Shown: positions 19,562-28,760, counted from the stretch's first letter. The stretch is 64,000 nt of DNA from Capsulimonadaceae bacterium (GCA_031292625.1 JARLGU010000042.1:21580-85579), one strand, 5' to 3'. Made by a program: numbers and translations. Notes: generated by a model from the sequence alone, not told the origin.

Positions 19562-19599
19562 AAAGAACACCGGAGCTGATGATGATGTCCCGGGCGCGC

Positions 19600-19629
19600 T
19601 TGACGATTTTCAGCGTGCGACCCCATAAT
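19600..19629 (+). promoter_or_regulatory. Candidate promoter of the GH2 beta-galactosidase gene
   Basis: TTGACG (19600-19605), an 18-base spacer and CATAAT (19624-19629). The leader to the ATG at 19731 is about 95 bases. Confidence 0.5.
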
Positions 19630-19730
19630 AGGATAAGCGCAGGTTCTGATCTGCCGGCGCAATCCTCCAATCAGCTCTGCATTGAACTCAACCTGCGGAA
19701 TTTCGTCTACGTCGCTTTGAGGTACCAACT

Positions 19731-22487
19731 ATGTCACCTACTCGCCTCTCCCAATGTTTGCTCGCAATCGCCTGTATCGCGGTGGTTGCATGTTGTCCGG
19801 CTTCCGCCCGTCAGCGCCTTCTGTTCGACGCGAACTGGCGATTCCAGATCGAACCGGATGCCGCTCCCTCACAGGGCCAGGAAATCGCCGCATGGCGATG
19901 GACGCCGTCCGATCAAGGGGTGGAATCCTCCGCGAAATTCGCCGCGCCCGCGCTGGACACGTCGGGGCCTGAGTGGAAGGATGCCGCCATCGGCGACGAC
20001 GTCTTCCATGGCCGCAAGGGCTTTGCATGGTTTCGCGCGATCTTGCCGAAGATGAGCGCTGCCCATCGCATCCTGAGCTTCGCCGGAGTCGACGACAACG
20101 CCGATGTGTTCGTCAACGGCGTCAAACTCACTCACCACGAAGGCTGGAACGACCCGTTCGATGTTGAGATTGGCCGCGCATGGCGCGATAAAGGTCCGAA
20201 CGCCATCGCCGTCCTTGTCGAAAACATCGATGGCCCGGGCGGCATTGGCGGCGCCGTCAAACTCACGGCCTTTTCCGCGCGGACCTGCTTTAACGAAGAT
20301 TTCAACGACCGAACCTGGCGCATCGTTCACCTGCCGCACGACTATATCGTCGAAGGGCCGATCGACAATCCAGCCGACTACGGCCATGGCGGTTACACGC
20401 TGCGACCCGCGTGGTACCGCAAGACGTTTACCCTGCCGGCGACGGACAAGGGAAAGAGCGTCTGGATCGATTTCGACGGCGTTTATCGAGACGCGAGCGT
20501 GTATCTGAACGGACAGCTCATCGGCAAGCATCCAAGCGGCTACGCCAGTTTCCGCTATGACCTCACGAATACGATTCGCTTCGGCGCGCCGAACGTGCTC
20601 GCCGTCCGCGTCAATCCCCGATTGCACGAAGGCTGGTGGTACGAAGGCGGCGGCATCTACCGGCACGTCTGGCTGAATATCGCGAGCAAGCTGCACATCG
20701 CTCCGTGGGGAACGTTTGTCTCCGCAAAGCTTCCCGAACCAGGTCCGGACGGCCTTGCGGCGTCCGCGAAGGTCACAATCGAGACCAATGTCGCGCCGCT
20801 AACGACGGTAGAGCCATACACGCTCGTCTCCAAGGTCTTCGACTCAGCCGGCAAAGTCGTCGCGCAATCCGAAACCAAGGCAAAATCCGGCGCAACGGCG
20901 CCGAAGATCGAGCAAACGGTCACCGTCGCGCACCCCAGGCTCTGGTCGCTTGAGACGCCGTATCTCTATCAGGTCGTCAGTACGATCCTCGTCAACGGGC
21001 AAACCGCCGATCAAGTCGCGACGCCGTTCGGTATTCGCACTATCCGATGGGACGCCGACAAGGGCTTCTTTTTGAACGGGAAGAGCGTTAAGATCAAGGG
21101 GTTCTGCAACCATCAGGACTTCGCCGGAGTCGGCATCGCCGTCCCGGACACCCTCGAAGCCTGGCGCGTCGCCAAGCTCAAGGCGATGGGCGCGAACGGC
21201 TGGCGCATGTCGCACAATCCCCCCACCCCCGAGCTCCTCGACGCCTGTGACAAGCTCGGCATGCTCGTCATGGACGAAACGCGGCATCTGGGAGACGCGA
21301 CCGGCGCAAAGAGTTCCATCAATACGCCCTATACGGATCTCTACGAGCTGAAGTCGATGATCCAGCGGGACCGCAACCATCCGTCCATCGTCCTCTGGTC
21401 GATGTGCAACGAGGAAGGCATCCAGGGCACGCCTCAGGCGGCGGCCATCTTCCAGGCAATGATGGATGTCGTCCACCGCTACGACACGACGCGTCCGATC
21501 TCGTGCGCGATGAACGGCGGCTGGTTTGACGAGGCCGGCATCGCCTCGGTGGAAGACCTGTTGGGCGTCAACTACAGCTACGGCGTCTACGATAAGTTCC
21601 ACGCCCTGCATCCTAAGATGCCGATCTACGGCAGCGAAAGCGCCAGCACGGTGACGACCCGCGGCGAATATGCTACCGATGCCCAAAAGGGATTCGTGAC
21701 GAGCTACAACATGACCGACGGCTCGTGGAAACCCGTCGGCAGCCGCCAGTTTGTCGCGGGCAGCTTTGCGTGGACAGGCTTCGATTACAAGGGCGAAACG
21801 TCACCGTTCAAATGGCCCAACATCCACAGCAACTTCGGCGTGCTCGACATGTGCGGCTTCCCAAAGGACAACTACTGGTACTACCAGTCCTGGTGGCTGG
21901 ATAAGCCGATTATCCACATCATGCCGCACTGGAACTGGGCCGGCAAAGAGGGCCAGAATATCCGCGTGATCGTCTTCAGCAACTGCTCGTCGGTCGAGCT
22001 GTTCCTGAACGGCGCAAGCCTGGGTGCAAAGGATGTTCCGTTTCTCGGACACCTGGAATGGTCCGTCCCGTATCAGTCGGGCGTCCTCGAAGCGCGCGGG
22101 ATCACCGGCGGCAAGGTTATCATCGCCGACCGGGTTGAAACGACCGGAACGCCGGCATCGCTTCGGCTCACGGCCGACAGGACGACGCTCACGGCCGATA
22201 GCGAGGATGTCATCCCGGTAGAAGTGGACGTTCTCGATGCGCGCGGACGGATCGTCCCAACCGCGTCGAACCGGATCGCCTTCACCGTCACCGGCCCCGC
22301 CCAGATCGCAGGCGCTGGGAACGGCAACCCGGTCGACCACGAACCGGACACGGGGAGCCAGCGCGACGCCTTCAACGGCAAGGCGCTTGTCGTGGTCCGC
22401 TCGACGGATAACGCAGGCCCGATAGTGCTCACCGCGACCGCCGACGGCCTCGCCGCGGCGACGTTGGACCTGAGCGCGCGTAAATAG
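19731..22487 (+). CDS. Secreted GH2 beta-galactosidase
   Basis: 918 residues. ATG at 19731 with GAGGT 7 bases upstream. A signal peptide spans 1-27. A first beta-sandwich (about 85-180) precedes the standard GH2 sugar-binding domain (about 190-320, with HLPHDYIVEGP). Then come an Ig-like domain (about 330-435), a TIM barrel (about 440-720) and C-terminal beta-sandwich domains. The acid/base is E561 in WSMCNEEG and the nucleophile is E636 in PIYGSESAST, both intact. The family retains the beta anomer and cleaves terminal beta-galactosides or related sugars. An extra jelly-roll before the standard domain is unusual. It is divergent from regulator 2, so it probably works on the same glycan as cassette 2. 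An intrinsic terminator follows at 22497. Confidence 0.92.
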   Translation: MSPTRLSQCLLAIACIAVVACCPASARQRLLFDANWRFQIEPDAAPSQGQEIAAWRWTPSDQGVESSAKFAAPALDTSGPEWKDAAIGDDVFHGRKGFAWFRAILPKMSAAHRILSFAGVDDNADVFVNGVKLTHHEGWNDPFDVEIGRAWRDKGPNAIAVLVENIDGPGGIGGAVKLTAFSARTCFNEDFNDRTWRIVHLPHDYIVEGPIDNPADYGHGGYTLRPAWYRKTFTLPATDKGKSVWIDFDGVYRDASVYLNGQLIGKHPSGYASFRYDLTNTIRFGAPNVLAVRVNPRLHEGWWYEGGGIYRHVWLNIASKLHIAPWGTFVSAKLPEPGPDGLAASAKVTIETNVAPLTTVEPYTLVSKVFDSAGKVVAQSETKAKSGATAPKIEQTVTVAHPRLWSLETPYLYQVVSTILVNGQTADQVATPFGIRTIRWDADKGFFLNGKSVKIKGFCNHQDFAGVGIAVPDTLEAWRVAKLKAMGANGWRMSHNPPTPELLDACDKLGMLVMDETRHLGDATGAKSSINTPYTDLYELKSMIQRDRNHPSIVLWSMCNEEGIQGTPQAAAIFQAMMDVVHRYDTTRPISCAMNGGWFDEAGIASVEDLLGVNYSYGVYDKFHALHPKMPIYGSESASTVTTRGEYATDAQKGFVTSYNMTDGSWKPVGSRQFVAGSFAWTGFDYKGETSPFKWPNIHSNFGVLDMCGFPKDNYWYYQSWWLDKPIIHIMPHWNWAGKEGQNIRVIVFSNCSSVELFLNGASLGAKDVPFLGHLEWSVPYQSGVLEARGITGGKVIIADRVETTGTPASLRLTADRTTLTADSEDVIPVEVDVLDARGRIVPTASNRIAFTVTGPAQIAGAGNGNPVDHEPDTGSQRDAFNGKALVVVRSTDNAGPIVLTATADGLAAATLDLSARK

Positions 22488-22496
22488 CGGCCAAAT

Positions 22497-22551
22497 CGAT
22501 GTGCCCGTCTGCTCTATAATATGGGGCGGGCGAGCACATCGTTATTTTTTT
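22497..22551 (+). terminator. Intrinsic terminator after the GH2 gene
   Basis: CGATGTGC (22497-22504) pairs with GCACATCG (22534-22541), with CCCG/CGGG pairing inside. A run of seven T follows at 22545-22551. Confidence 0.85.
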
Positions 22552-22572
22552 CACAAAGTTTTCCGGATTCTC

Positions 22573-22601
22573 TTTACAACTTTGGCAGGCGGCGATATAA
22601 T
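22573..22601 (+). promoter_or_regulatory. Strong promoter with no protein gene behind it
   Basis: TTTACA (22573-22578), a 17-base spacer and TATAAT (22596-22601). The next 740 bases have no convincing coding frame on the plus strand, so the product is probably an RNA. Confidence 0.7.
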
Positions 22602-22607
22602 CTAGTT

Positions 22608-22863
22608 GTTAACGGATTAACGATTGAGTGGACAGGAGGTCCGCGAAAGACCGGACATTCAGTTAACGTCGCAGCTGTACTACGACCAGCCTGTGAACGC
22701 CGCCGACGATCGTGGGGACGATTGGCGGAGTTCCAGCGGGGTAAGAGGCATCTTCGAGTCTTGCCGCCGACGGGGCCGCACGCCCTGTCAGGACAAGGTA
22801 AGCGTCACGCGTCCCGGCAGGGGCTCACGGTGGCGGGGCTCGGAGATGCCTCCTGTGTTTTTT
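22608..22863 (+). ncRNA. Candidate structured non-coding RNA, about 255 nt
   Basis: The RNA would start just after the promoter at 22573. Hairpin A pairs 22624-22630 with 22656-22662 (7 bp with two wobbles) around a GTCCG/CGGAC helix. Hairpin B (22695-22733) pairs GAAC, CCGCC and CGATCGT with ACGATTG, GGCGG and GTTC around a GGGG loop. Hairpin C pairs 22745-22758 with 22839-22852 (14 continuous pairs, one G-U) and encloses further helices, including CCGCCG with the CGGTGGCGG block. Six T (22858-22863) follow, as in an intrinsic terminator. I compared it by eye with RNase P, tmRNA, SRP and 6S RNA and found none of their fixed motifs. An untranslated leader for an unseen short ORF is the alternative. 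Confidence 0.5.
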
Positions 22864-23348
22864 CTGCTGCTAGCGGCGATCCGATCCACACTGTCCGACA
22901 GGAATCCCCAGTGCGCATGATGGGGCGCTGCCTGAATGCCTAGATGCTCAGGTAGCGTTCGACCTTGTGTCTCGCGACAATATTACGTTTCCTAGTGAGA
23001 AGCCGCTGCCACCGAAGCGCGCTTGCGCCGCGAAGAGACCTTGCCCGCGCCAACATGCTTAGGGGCGGAGACGCGAAGCTGCGTATTCCTCGCGTTAGTG
23101 CGCCTCTCATGAAAATATAGCTCAATTTGAGCGTGGTTCGCGCGTACGGAGACCTCTCTACCCCATCGGAATGGGGTCCCCTTCTCTCCGAAACGGAGAG
23201 ACTGTTGGCCGCATTGCCAAGCGCTCCTAAGCTCCTCCCGCTTCGGCTCCCCGGCCTCGCTCGGAGTCCTGAGCCTGTCGAAGGAGAGGAAGGGGCAAAT
23301 GAAATGGGAAGGTAGGTTCCGCGCGAAGCGCGCCGAGGCGTAGCCGAG
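22864..23348. other. Gene-free stretch with dispersed hairpin elements
   Basis: No convincing gene. Two compact hairpins occur: ACCCCAT-CGGA-ATGGGGT (23160-23177) and TCTCTCCG-AAA-CGGAGAGA (23183-23201). They are followed by CCTGAGCCTGTCGAAGG (23268-23284), which resembles a repeat found scattered in many bacterial genomes. Confidence 0.5.
23160..23284. repeat. Dispersed REP-like hairpin cluster
   Basis: Two perfect short stem-loops (23160-23177 and 23183-23201) and the GAGCCTGTCGAAGG-type element (23268-23284) lie close together in a gene-free stretch. The arrangement is typical of short interspersed repeats. Only one copy is seen in this window, so the repeat nature is inferred from familiarity with the motif. 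Confidence 0.45.
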
Positions 23349-23930
23349 TTAGTGCGCGATCTTAACTTTCAAGTCGTCGATCCAAACCGCCTCGCCAGCC
23401 GTCGGCTTGAGCAAGAAAACGTAAAGATTGAGGTCGTCGGTACCATCTGAAAGCGGCGCTTCCTCGTGATACTTCGTCCACCCGTTCCCCGCGATCGCAA
23501 CCAGATTTTCTTTGTTGCCAATCCAGTGAGTAGGCTTGCCGTTCGCCCATTCCAGCACTCTGAAGGACGCCTCTCCCGTGTGAAGCAGGGTCGTTCGGGC
23601 GTAGAAGTCCACCATCAGTTTGCGGTTCTGCGAACGATCCTTGGTCGTGATGCGGCAATACGCGTCGTGCGACGTTGCCGCGTCTCGATCAACCCCGACC
23701 TTGAGGCTGAACTTTCCACTTTGTGGGTTCACGGGATCGAGCGCGATGATGGACGGCGCCTCGCCGGTACGGTCTTCGTCATGCCAGGCGGTTAAATCAG
23801 TTGGCGTTTCAAAATCGAACGCGGCGGCCACCTCCGGCTGCGGCGGGTCCGTCGCTGCACGTGCCGGCACGCAGAAAAGAAGCGCCGCAAGCGGGGCGGC
23901 GACTGAGCAGAGAAGTTGTCGAATTCGCAT
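23349..23930 (-). CDS. Secreted single-domain carbohydrate-binding-like beta-sandwich protein
   Basis: 193 residues. ATG at 23930 with GGAG 8 bases upstream. Residues 1-26 are a signal peptide ending in ARA. The rest is one jelly-roll domain: it opens with AFDFETPTDLTAW, has the SGKFSLKV strand typical of CBM-like modules, and closes with AVWIDDLKV, the usual calcium-edge strand. There is no catalytic domain. It has the same fold type as the modules in the giant hydrolases here and could bind the same glycans. It stands downstream of the cassette 3 regulator on the same strand, with a gap of about 110 bases, and may be co-transcribed. Confidence 0.8.
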   Translation of the reverse strand: MRIRQLLCSVAAPLAALLFCVPARAATDPPQPEVAAAFDFETPTDLTAWHDEDRTGEAPSIIALDPVNPQSGKFSLKVGVDRDAATSHDAYCRITTKDRSQNRKLMVDFYARTTLLHTGEASFRVLEWANGKPTHWIGNKENLVAIAGNGWTKYHEEAPLSDGTDDLNLYVFLLKPTAGEAVWIDDLKVKIAH

Positions 23931-24039
23931 TTATTGGTCTCCAATACACGTAGTTGGCGAAGCGAAGCCTTTCTTCAGACCGCGCCAGTATGCCTAGCTT
24001 CTATCCAGTATCGTGGACAATTACCCTGTTTTCGACCGC

Positions 24040-25326
24040 TTACTTGAGCGGCATTCTCGTGGAATTGCGCTGGATAAGCAGCGAGCCGAGGCGAACTTGC
24101 GTCGTAGCGGGTTTTCCGTTGATTGCTTGAATAATCAGCTGTGTTGCCGCCTCGCCCATGGCATCCAACGGCGGTCGCATTGTCGAAAGGCCAATGAAGC
24201 GAGAATACACGTGATCGTCAAACCCGATTACCGAAAAATCCTTGCCGGGAACGAGTCCGCGCTTCAAGGCCCCTTCGATAACTTCTTTGCCTATGAGATC
24301 GTTTGCGGCGATAATTCCGGAGCCATCGAAAAGCCCTTCGTCAAATCCTTGCTCGACGCAGATGCGACTTACGAGCGTTCGAGCAGCCAAGTCGTTGTCT
24401 GCTATGAAGCCGCGGTTTGTCGATCTCGACCAACGCTTGTGCACATCGAGACGTTCATAGTCCGAACTGGGAATGATGCTGCACGGAGGTTCGGAGTAGT
24501 GAACAGTCAGCGCATCTCGATTAAATCCGGCATCCTCCAGCGCGGCAGAAACTCCGACAAGTCGATCTGCAATCCAATCCGTTTCGACCGGGCGCAGAAA
24601 CACAAACTTCTCGTGTCCGCATCGGATCAAATGCTGGGCTGCCAGGTACCCGTCTCCGTAAATGTCATAAAACACGTGAGTGAGCGGCCGACGAATCGCC
24701 GCATGGGTTACGAGCGCTATTGGCAACCTATCGGTGAGCCCCATTTGTGCAATGGTTGCAAGAAGCTCCTGAACATGTTCGATTGGGGGCTCGATAGTCA
24801 CATATACGATTGCGTCCACGGAAGCGTCGAGTAATCGTTGAATCACTTCGCGCGGTGAAAGCGGCGGCTTGTCCTTAAGATACCTATTTACGACATAGGT
24901 GCCGCCGTGCGGAGCAAACGTTTTCTCTATTGACGTCAAAATCGCCAATCCCCAATCATCTTCCGCATAGACTGGAGGCGGATCGCAAATTCCAGTTACG
25001 ATTCCAAGCGTCTTCCCGCTGTCCGTCGAGTCTCCTATGCGTCTGACAGGTTTACCCGGCGTGATGCGGGCAACCGCGGTTGCGGCCGCTCCTCGAGCGA
25101 TCACGGTGCCCTGCCGAGGGTTAGCGCGCAACATGCCTTCCGCCAGTAAGGGAGCAATGGCGCGTTCCAGCGTCGCTAGCGGAACCCCATAGCTTTGAGC
25201 CAAATGTCGCCTGGGCGGCAGAGTCGAGCCGACGGGCCAAACGCCAGTTTCAACTTTGTGGCGCAAATCTGCTTCGATTTTCTTACAGGCTGGCGTTCGT
25301 TCGTCTGGTTGTTTGGTTAAATCCAT
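24040..25326 (-). CDS. GntR/LacI chimeric transcriptional regulator (cassette 3)
   Basis: 428 residues from the ATG at 25326. The GntR winged helix (about 14-80) has TLPPRRHLAQSYGV and RQGTVIARG, the most diverged of the three. The sugar-sensor domain (about 105-420) ends in [12 protein letters not shown]. Unlike in cassettes 1 and 2 the gene is at the 3' end, 197 bases after the hydrolase. A weak promoter may lie just upstream (TTGGGT, 17 bases, GATAAC), leaving a leader of only a few bases. Its likely target is the strong promoter at 29713-29741. Confidence 0.87.
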   Translation of the reverse strand: MDLTKQPDERTPACKKIEADLRHKVETGVWPVGSTLPPRRHLAQSYGVPLATLERAIAPLLAEGMLRANPRQGTVIARGAAATAVARITPGKPVRRIGDSTDSGKTLGIVTGICDPPPVYAEDDWGLAILTSIEKTFAPHGGTYVVNRYLKDKPPLSPREVIQRLLDASVDAIVYVTIEPPIEHVQELLATIAQMGLTDRLPIALVTHAAIRRPLTHVFYDIYGDGYLAAQHLIRCGHEKFVFLRPVETDWIADRLVGVSAALEDAGFNRDALTVHYSEPPCSIIPSSDYERLDVHKRWSRSTNRGFIADNDLAARTLVSRICVEQGFDEGLFDGSGIIAANDLIGKEVIEGALKRGLVPGKDFSVIGFDDHVYSRFIGLSTMRPPLDAMGEAATQLIIQAINGKPATTQVRLGSLLIQRNSTRMPLK

Positions 25327-25523
25327 TTATTATGGTTATCCCGCGCACATTCCATTAACCCAAGCAAGTTGTCGAGCTATCAAGAGCAAATCGATCTTCG
25401 GGATCAGCGCTTTCTCGTCGTATAACGTCAACGGTAGCGCTCAAGTGCTCCCGACAGTGCGGCAAGTTGACGATCGTAGACTTCGTGCCGCGCAAGTGCC
25501 TACGCGCCAACGCCCATCACATG

Positions 25524-28500
25524 CTAAGTACGCGAAAGGTAAAGGACCGAGTAGCCGAATGCGCCCAGTGTTAATCTCGTCCGCCAGAGGCCGCCATCCG
25601 TCACCAGTCCCTCAACCTTTCGACCACTCACAACATCGACCGCACTCCACTTTCCCGCACCTAAAAGCGCCTCGACCGTTCCGGCGCCCGCTCCTCCCTG
25701 ATTGAGGCAGAACAAGAACTTCTCCCGGTCGCTCTTTTGTCTCACGACGACTTCGACCGCCGGCGATCCGCAGCCGATGGGACCTGGGATGGGCACGCCG
25801 TCGTTGATCCAACGGGCTGCCGGGATAATTCCGGAAAGCGAAATCACGTTTGCGATCCAACCCCGCAGATTTGGAGTTCCGTGCGGATCCACCGCCGTAG
25901 GTCCTTGAGAAGGTCCGAGGCTGCAAGGAAAGATGCCGTACGCAATGAGTTTTCCTCGTCCCCAGGCCCGTTCCCAACCGACTAGCGTTCCAGCGGCGTC
26001 TTTGATTGGCTGAGCGCCTGGGATAGCGCCAAATCCAGTGCCAATGAATTCCGTGCCCGGATCGCCTCCAAATGTCGTCTTCACATGGTCTGTCGTGTAA
26101 TCCGGCGCTTTCCAGCCCAGATCGACCCAGGCGCCGCCACCGACGTTCGGATATTGACGCAGCCATGGATCGCGAAGTCCGGACACTCCGGCAAGTATCA
26201 AAGTACCACCATTTTTCGCAAATTCAGCCAGACGGTTCGCTGCAGGCTGGCTCAGGATATAAGATGCTGGAACGACGATTCTCCGATACCTTTCCGGCTT
26301 GTCCGGCAAGTTATCGTCGTCCACATAGTTGAATACTATGCCGCTCATCCGCAGCAAGAAAGCGAGGTCGTTATTGGAGCGGGGCCACACCGGCCACGGC
26401 GCACCCCAGGCCGAGTTGCCAGTCAGCATTTGGACATACTCCGAAGAGTCTCGGGAGAGATAGACAGCGGTGTCAGCCGGCGCGCGCTTGACGCTAAAGC
26501 CGTTGTAGCACTGGTGGTAGGAGCCGATCTCAGCCAGCGAATGCTTGAACGCGTTGTATCCAGGCAGCTTGGTTCCGTCGCTATCGATGATGCACCACAT
26601 GGAAGGGGCGTCAGGTTTTTCCCATTCCCGCGTTTCGGTGACCTTCCTCCCATCGGCATACGGCTTCCATCCGAACACGAAATTATTGCTCACCCCATGC
26701 GCCGCCAGTCCCCAATTCTGCAGGGCTAGATATTCCGCGGGCCATTGCGGCTGATAGTACGTTTCGGCCCCCCAGATCGGCTTGCCTTCCGCACAAGACT
26801 CCGCCATTTCCAACGAGTCCAGGAACTCGACAGGACCAAAGCCTTTCGGGAGCCCCGAAGCGTACTGCAAGTCCAGCATGATCGCATCCATGGAGCGAAA
26901 AAACGGCATCGAGGTTTCTGGGGCTAATGCCGCCCAATCGAGGTTGGTGCTAATCAACGTTGCGGGCGACTCTTTCTTGACCTCATCGTGAAATGTCTGA
27001 TAGGCCCGCAAGGTGACATCCGTTCGCCAGCGCATCCAGTCCATTGCCAATCCTGGATTGCTGCGCATCCTTTCGACAATCTTGGGGCCAAGATGCCCGC
27101 TGCAAGCCGTCCAGTCTCCCGTCTGAGCCTCTTGCTGCTTCAAAAAGGAGGCCGAGACGATTTGCTCGACCTGATCCCAGGTCGTATATTGGGTATTCCA
27201 CAGCGAGTTAGCGACCACGATGCTCCCGTAGCGCTTCTGACACCAGCTTCGAAACGCTGCGTCGGCTGCCTGCGAAGGACAAAGCCGTCCGCCGTTGAGA
27301 AGCTTCTGTTCGTTCGCCATCTGGTAGGAGGCAATGAGCGGCCGCTTTGCCAACCATCGCCCCGCTTCTCGCGCACGTTGTTTCAAGTATGCCATTCCCG
27401 CTGGGCTCGCCAGATCCAGGCAATCTGGGAAGGCCGGATTACGGGCGTCCCCTGGCGCATCAGGTCCCGCATCATCGATCGATTTGAACGGATCGTGAGG
27501 TTTCTCCAAGCTCATGGCGTGGAAGTTCATGCCGCCCAATGCAATCATGTAGCCGACATCGTCGGTGTACCTCCCGCGAGTGCATCGAACTCCCAGCGCA
27601 CCGGCATCAATGCAATCCTGCGGATCGAACCCTGTATAGGGGTTTTGGATCATGCCGTTGTTTACGCCAAAGATATCCTTCGGAAGAGTGCTAGGGGCAA
27701 TCGCCAGGCGCAAGAGGTCTCGCGACGATAGGTCTTCCTCAGTATAAGCGCCTCCGGGAAGCGGCTGCGGACGAAGGTCGATTGGGCAAGCGCTCTCCCG
27801 CCAAACTCTCCCGCCTTGTTTTATCGAAACGCTAAATGCGTACGCACCGGCAGGAAGCCCCAAGATGGACACGCGAATCCGGCGTGATGCTCCAGGAGGG
27901 AATTTAGCGGGGGGCAAATCTTCGACCCGGCGAGCTTTCGGATTGTTCCAAGGGCCGAACCAAATGGTGGCGGGAGCCGGCAACTGGGAGCGAGAGTCGT
28001 TCGTAACAATCAGATTGACCGTGGATGCGCTTTTAGCCCTGATTTGCGGCAAGCCTTCATCGTCGAAGCCGTCCAAGCCGAGACGAATCCACTCTTGAGG
28101 GCGTACATTGAACCCTGCCGGCGTGACCGAGCGAACAATCTGAACATCATCCATCCACGCTGAGCCGCGTGAAACCTCTAGTCGCACGAGGCCCGCCAAT
28201 TTCTCCGGCGAGCTCGCTGTAATCATGATCTTTGTCCAGGGGCAGTTGACTGGAAGATCGATTTGCTTGCGCACGACTGCGTCCTTTTGCAGGACTTGCT
28301 TCCAACCGTTCACCAAATCGAAGTCCACGCATCCCTTTGCTCCAACTGTCTTCACCCAGGCGGTCAACACGGCCGTGCCCGTACCCGCTGGCGCATCCGG
28401 CGACGAAATCACGGAACGCGCCGCGCCGTCAGGGCTTGTCAACAGCAACGAACGCTTCCCGCTGTGAGCGTCGCTGGATACGACGGAAATGCCCGATAGG

Positions 28501-28751
28501 TTGCCGTCTTCTGCAAACCAGCCCTGCGCGGACGACGCTTTCCATGCCTTATGTCCCTCTCCAGAGGCCTCCTCCGACGAGAACGCACGAAGAGTCGTTC
28601 CGTTGTAACGAGACGAGATTTCAAAACTCGAGTTAACCACGAGGTTGCCGGGTGTATCGGCGCTAGCCGAAATCGATGCGGCGGCGACGCAGGCAATGCC
28701 TGCTAACAAGGCTGTTGGGCGAAGGAAATGAATTGTCAAAATAGACCTCAT
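25524..28751 (-). CDS. Secreted GH42-like beta-galactosidase-type hydrolase (cassette 3)
   Basis: 1075 residues. Residues 1-31 are a signal peptide. A beta-sandwich carbohydrate-binding-like domain spans about 35-207 and an Ig-like linker about 220-325. A TIM barrel spans about 350-730. ASYQMANEQ (Asn480, Glu481) is the GH42-type acid/base pair, followed by the Cys/Trp-rich FRSWCQKRYGSIVVANSLWN block. E663 in PIWGAETYYQP is the likely nucleophile. A GATase1-like domain (about 765-950), as in the GH42 trimerisation domain, and a small C-terminal beta domain follow. The start lies 10 bases after the pseudopilin stop with no clear ribosome site, so translational coupling is likely. Typical GH42 enzymes are about 650-700 residues and often cytoplasmic; this one is larger and exported. 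Confidence 0.87.
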   Translation of the reverse strand: MRSILTIHFLRPTALLAGIACVAAASISASADTPGNLVVNSSFEISSRYNGTTLRAFSSEEASGEGHKAWKASSAQGWFAEDGNLSGISVVSSDAHSGKRSLLLTSPDGAARSVISSPDAPAGTGTAVLTAWVKTVGAKGCVDFDLVNGWKQVLQKDAVVRKQIDLPVNCPWTKIMITASSPEKLAGLVRLEVSRGSAWMDDVQIVRSVTPAGFNVRPQEWIRLGLDGFDDEGLPQIRAKSASTVNLIVTNDSRSQLPAPATIWFGPWNNPKARRVEDLPPAKFPPGASRRIRVSILGLPAGAYAFSVSIKQGGRVWRESACPIDLRPQPLPGGAYTEEDLSSRDLLRLAIAPSTLPKDIFGVNNGMIQNPYTGFDPQDCIDAGALGVRCTRGRYTDDVGYMIALGGMNFHAMSLEKPHDPFKSIDDAGPDAPGDARNPAFPDCLDLASPAGMAYLKQRAREAGRWLAKRPLIASYQMANEQKLLNGGRLCPSQAADAAFRSWCQKRYGSIVVANSLWNTQYTTWDQVEQIVSASFLKQQEAQTGDWTACSGHLGPKIVERMRSNPGLAMDWMRWRTDVTLRAYQTFHDEVKKESPATLISTNLDWAALAPETSMPFFRSMDAIMLDLQYASGLPKGFGPVEFLDSLEMAESCAEGKPIWGAETYYQPQWPAEYLALQNWGLAAHGVSNNFVFGWKPYADGRKVTETREWEKPDAPSMWCIIDSDGTKLPGYNAFKHSLAEIGSYHQCYNGFSVKRAPADTAVYLSRDSSEYVQMLTGNSAWGAPWPVWPRSNNDLAFLLRMSGIVFNYVDDDNLPDKPERYRRIVVPASYILSQPAANRLAEFAKNGGTLILAGVSGLRDPWLRQYPNVGGGAWVDLGWKAPDYTTDHVKTTFGGDPGTEFIGTGFGAIPGAQPIKDAAGTLVGWERAWGRGKLIAYGIFPCSLGPSQGPTAVDPHGTPNLRGWIANVISLSGIIPAARWINDGVPIPGPIGCGSPAVEVVVRQKSDREKFLFCLNQGGAGAGTVEALLGAGKWSAVDVVSGRKVEGLVTDGGLWRTRLTLGAFGYSVLYLSRT

Positions 28752-28760
28752 GCTGCAAAA

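Noticed and set aside
22608..22863. RNase P, SRP, tmRNA or 6S RNA identity for the candidate RNA
   Set aside because: The GAGGAAAGUCC, GGUCAGG-GGAAGG, tmRNA-end and 6S central-bulge features were not found by eye.
22940..23125. 61-codon frame on the minus strand
   Set aside because: No ribosome site, Arg-rich and no hydrophobic or domain pattern.
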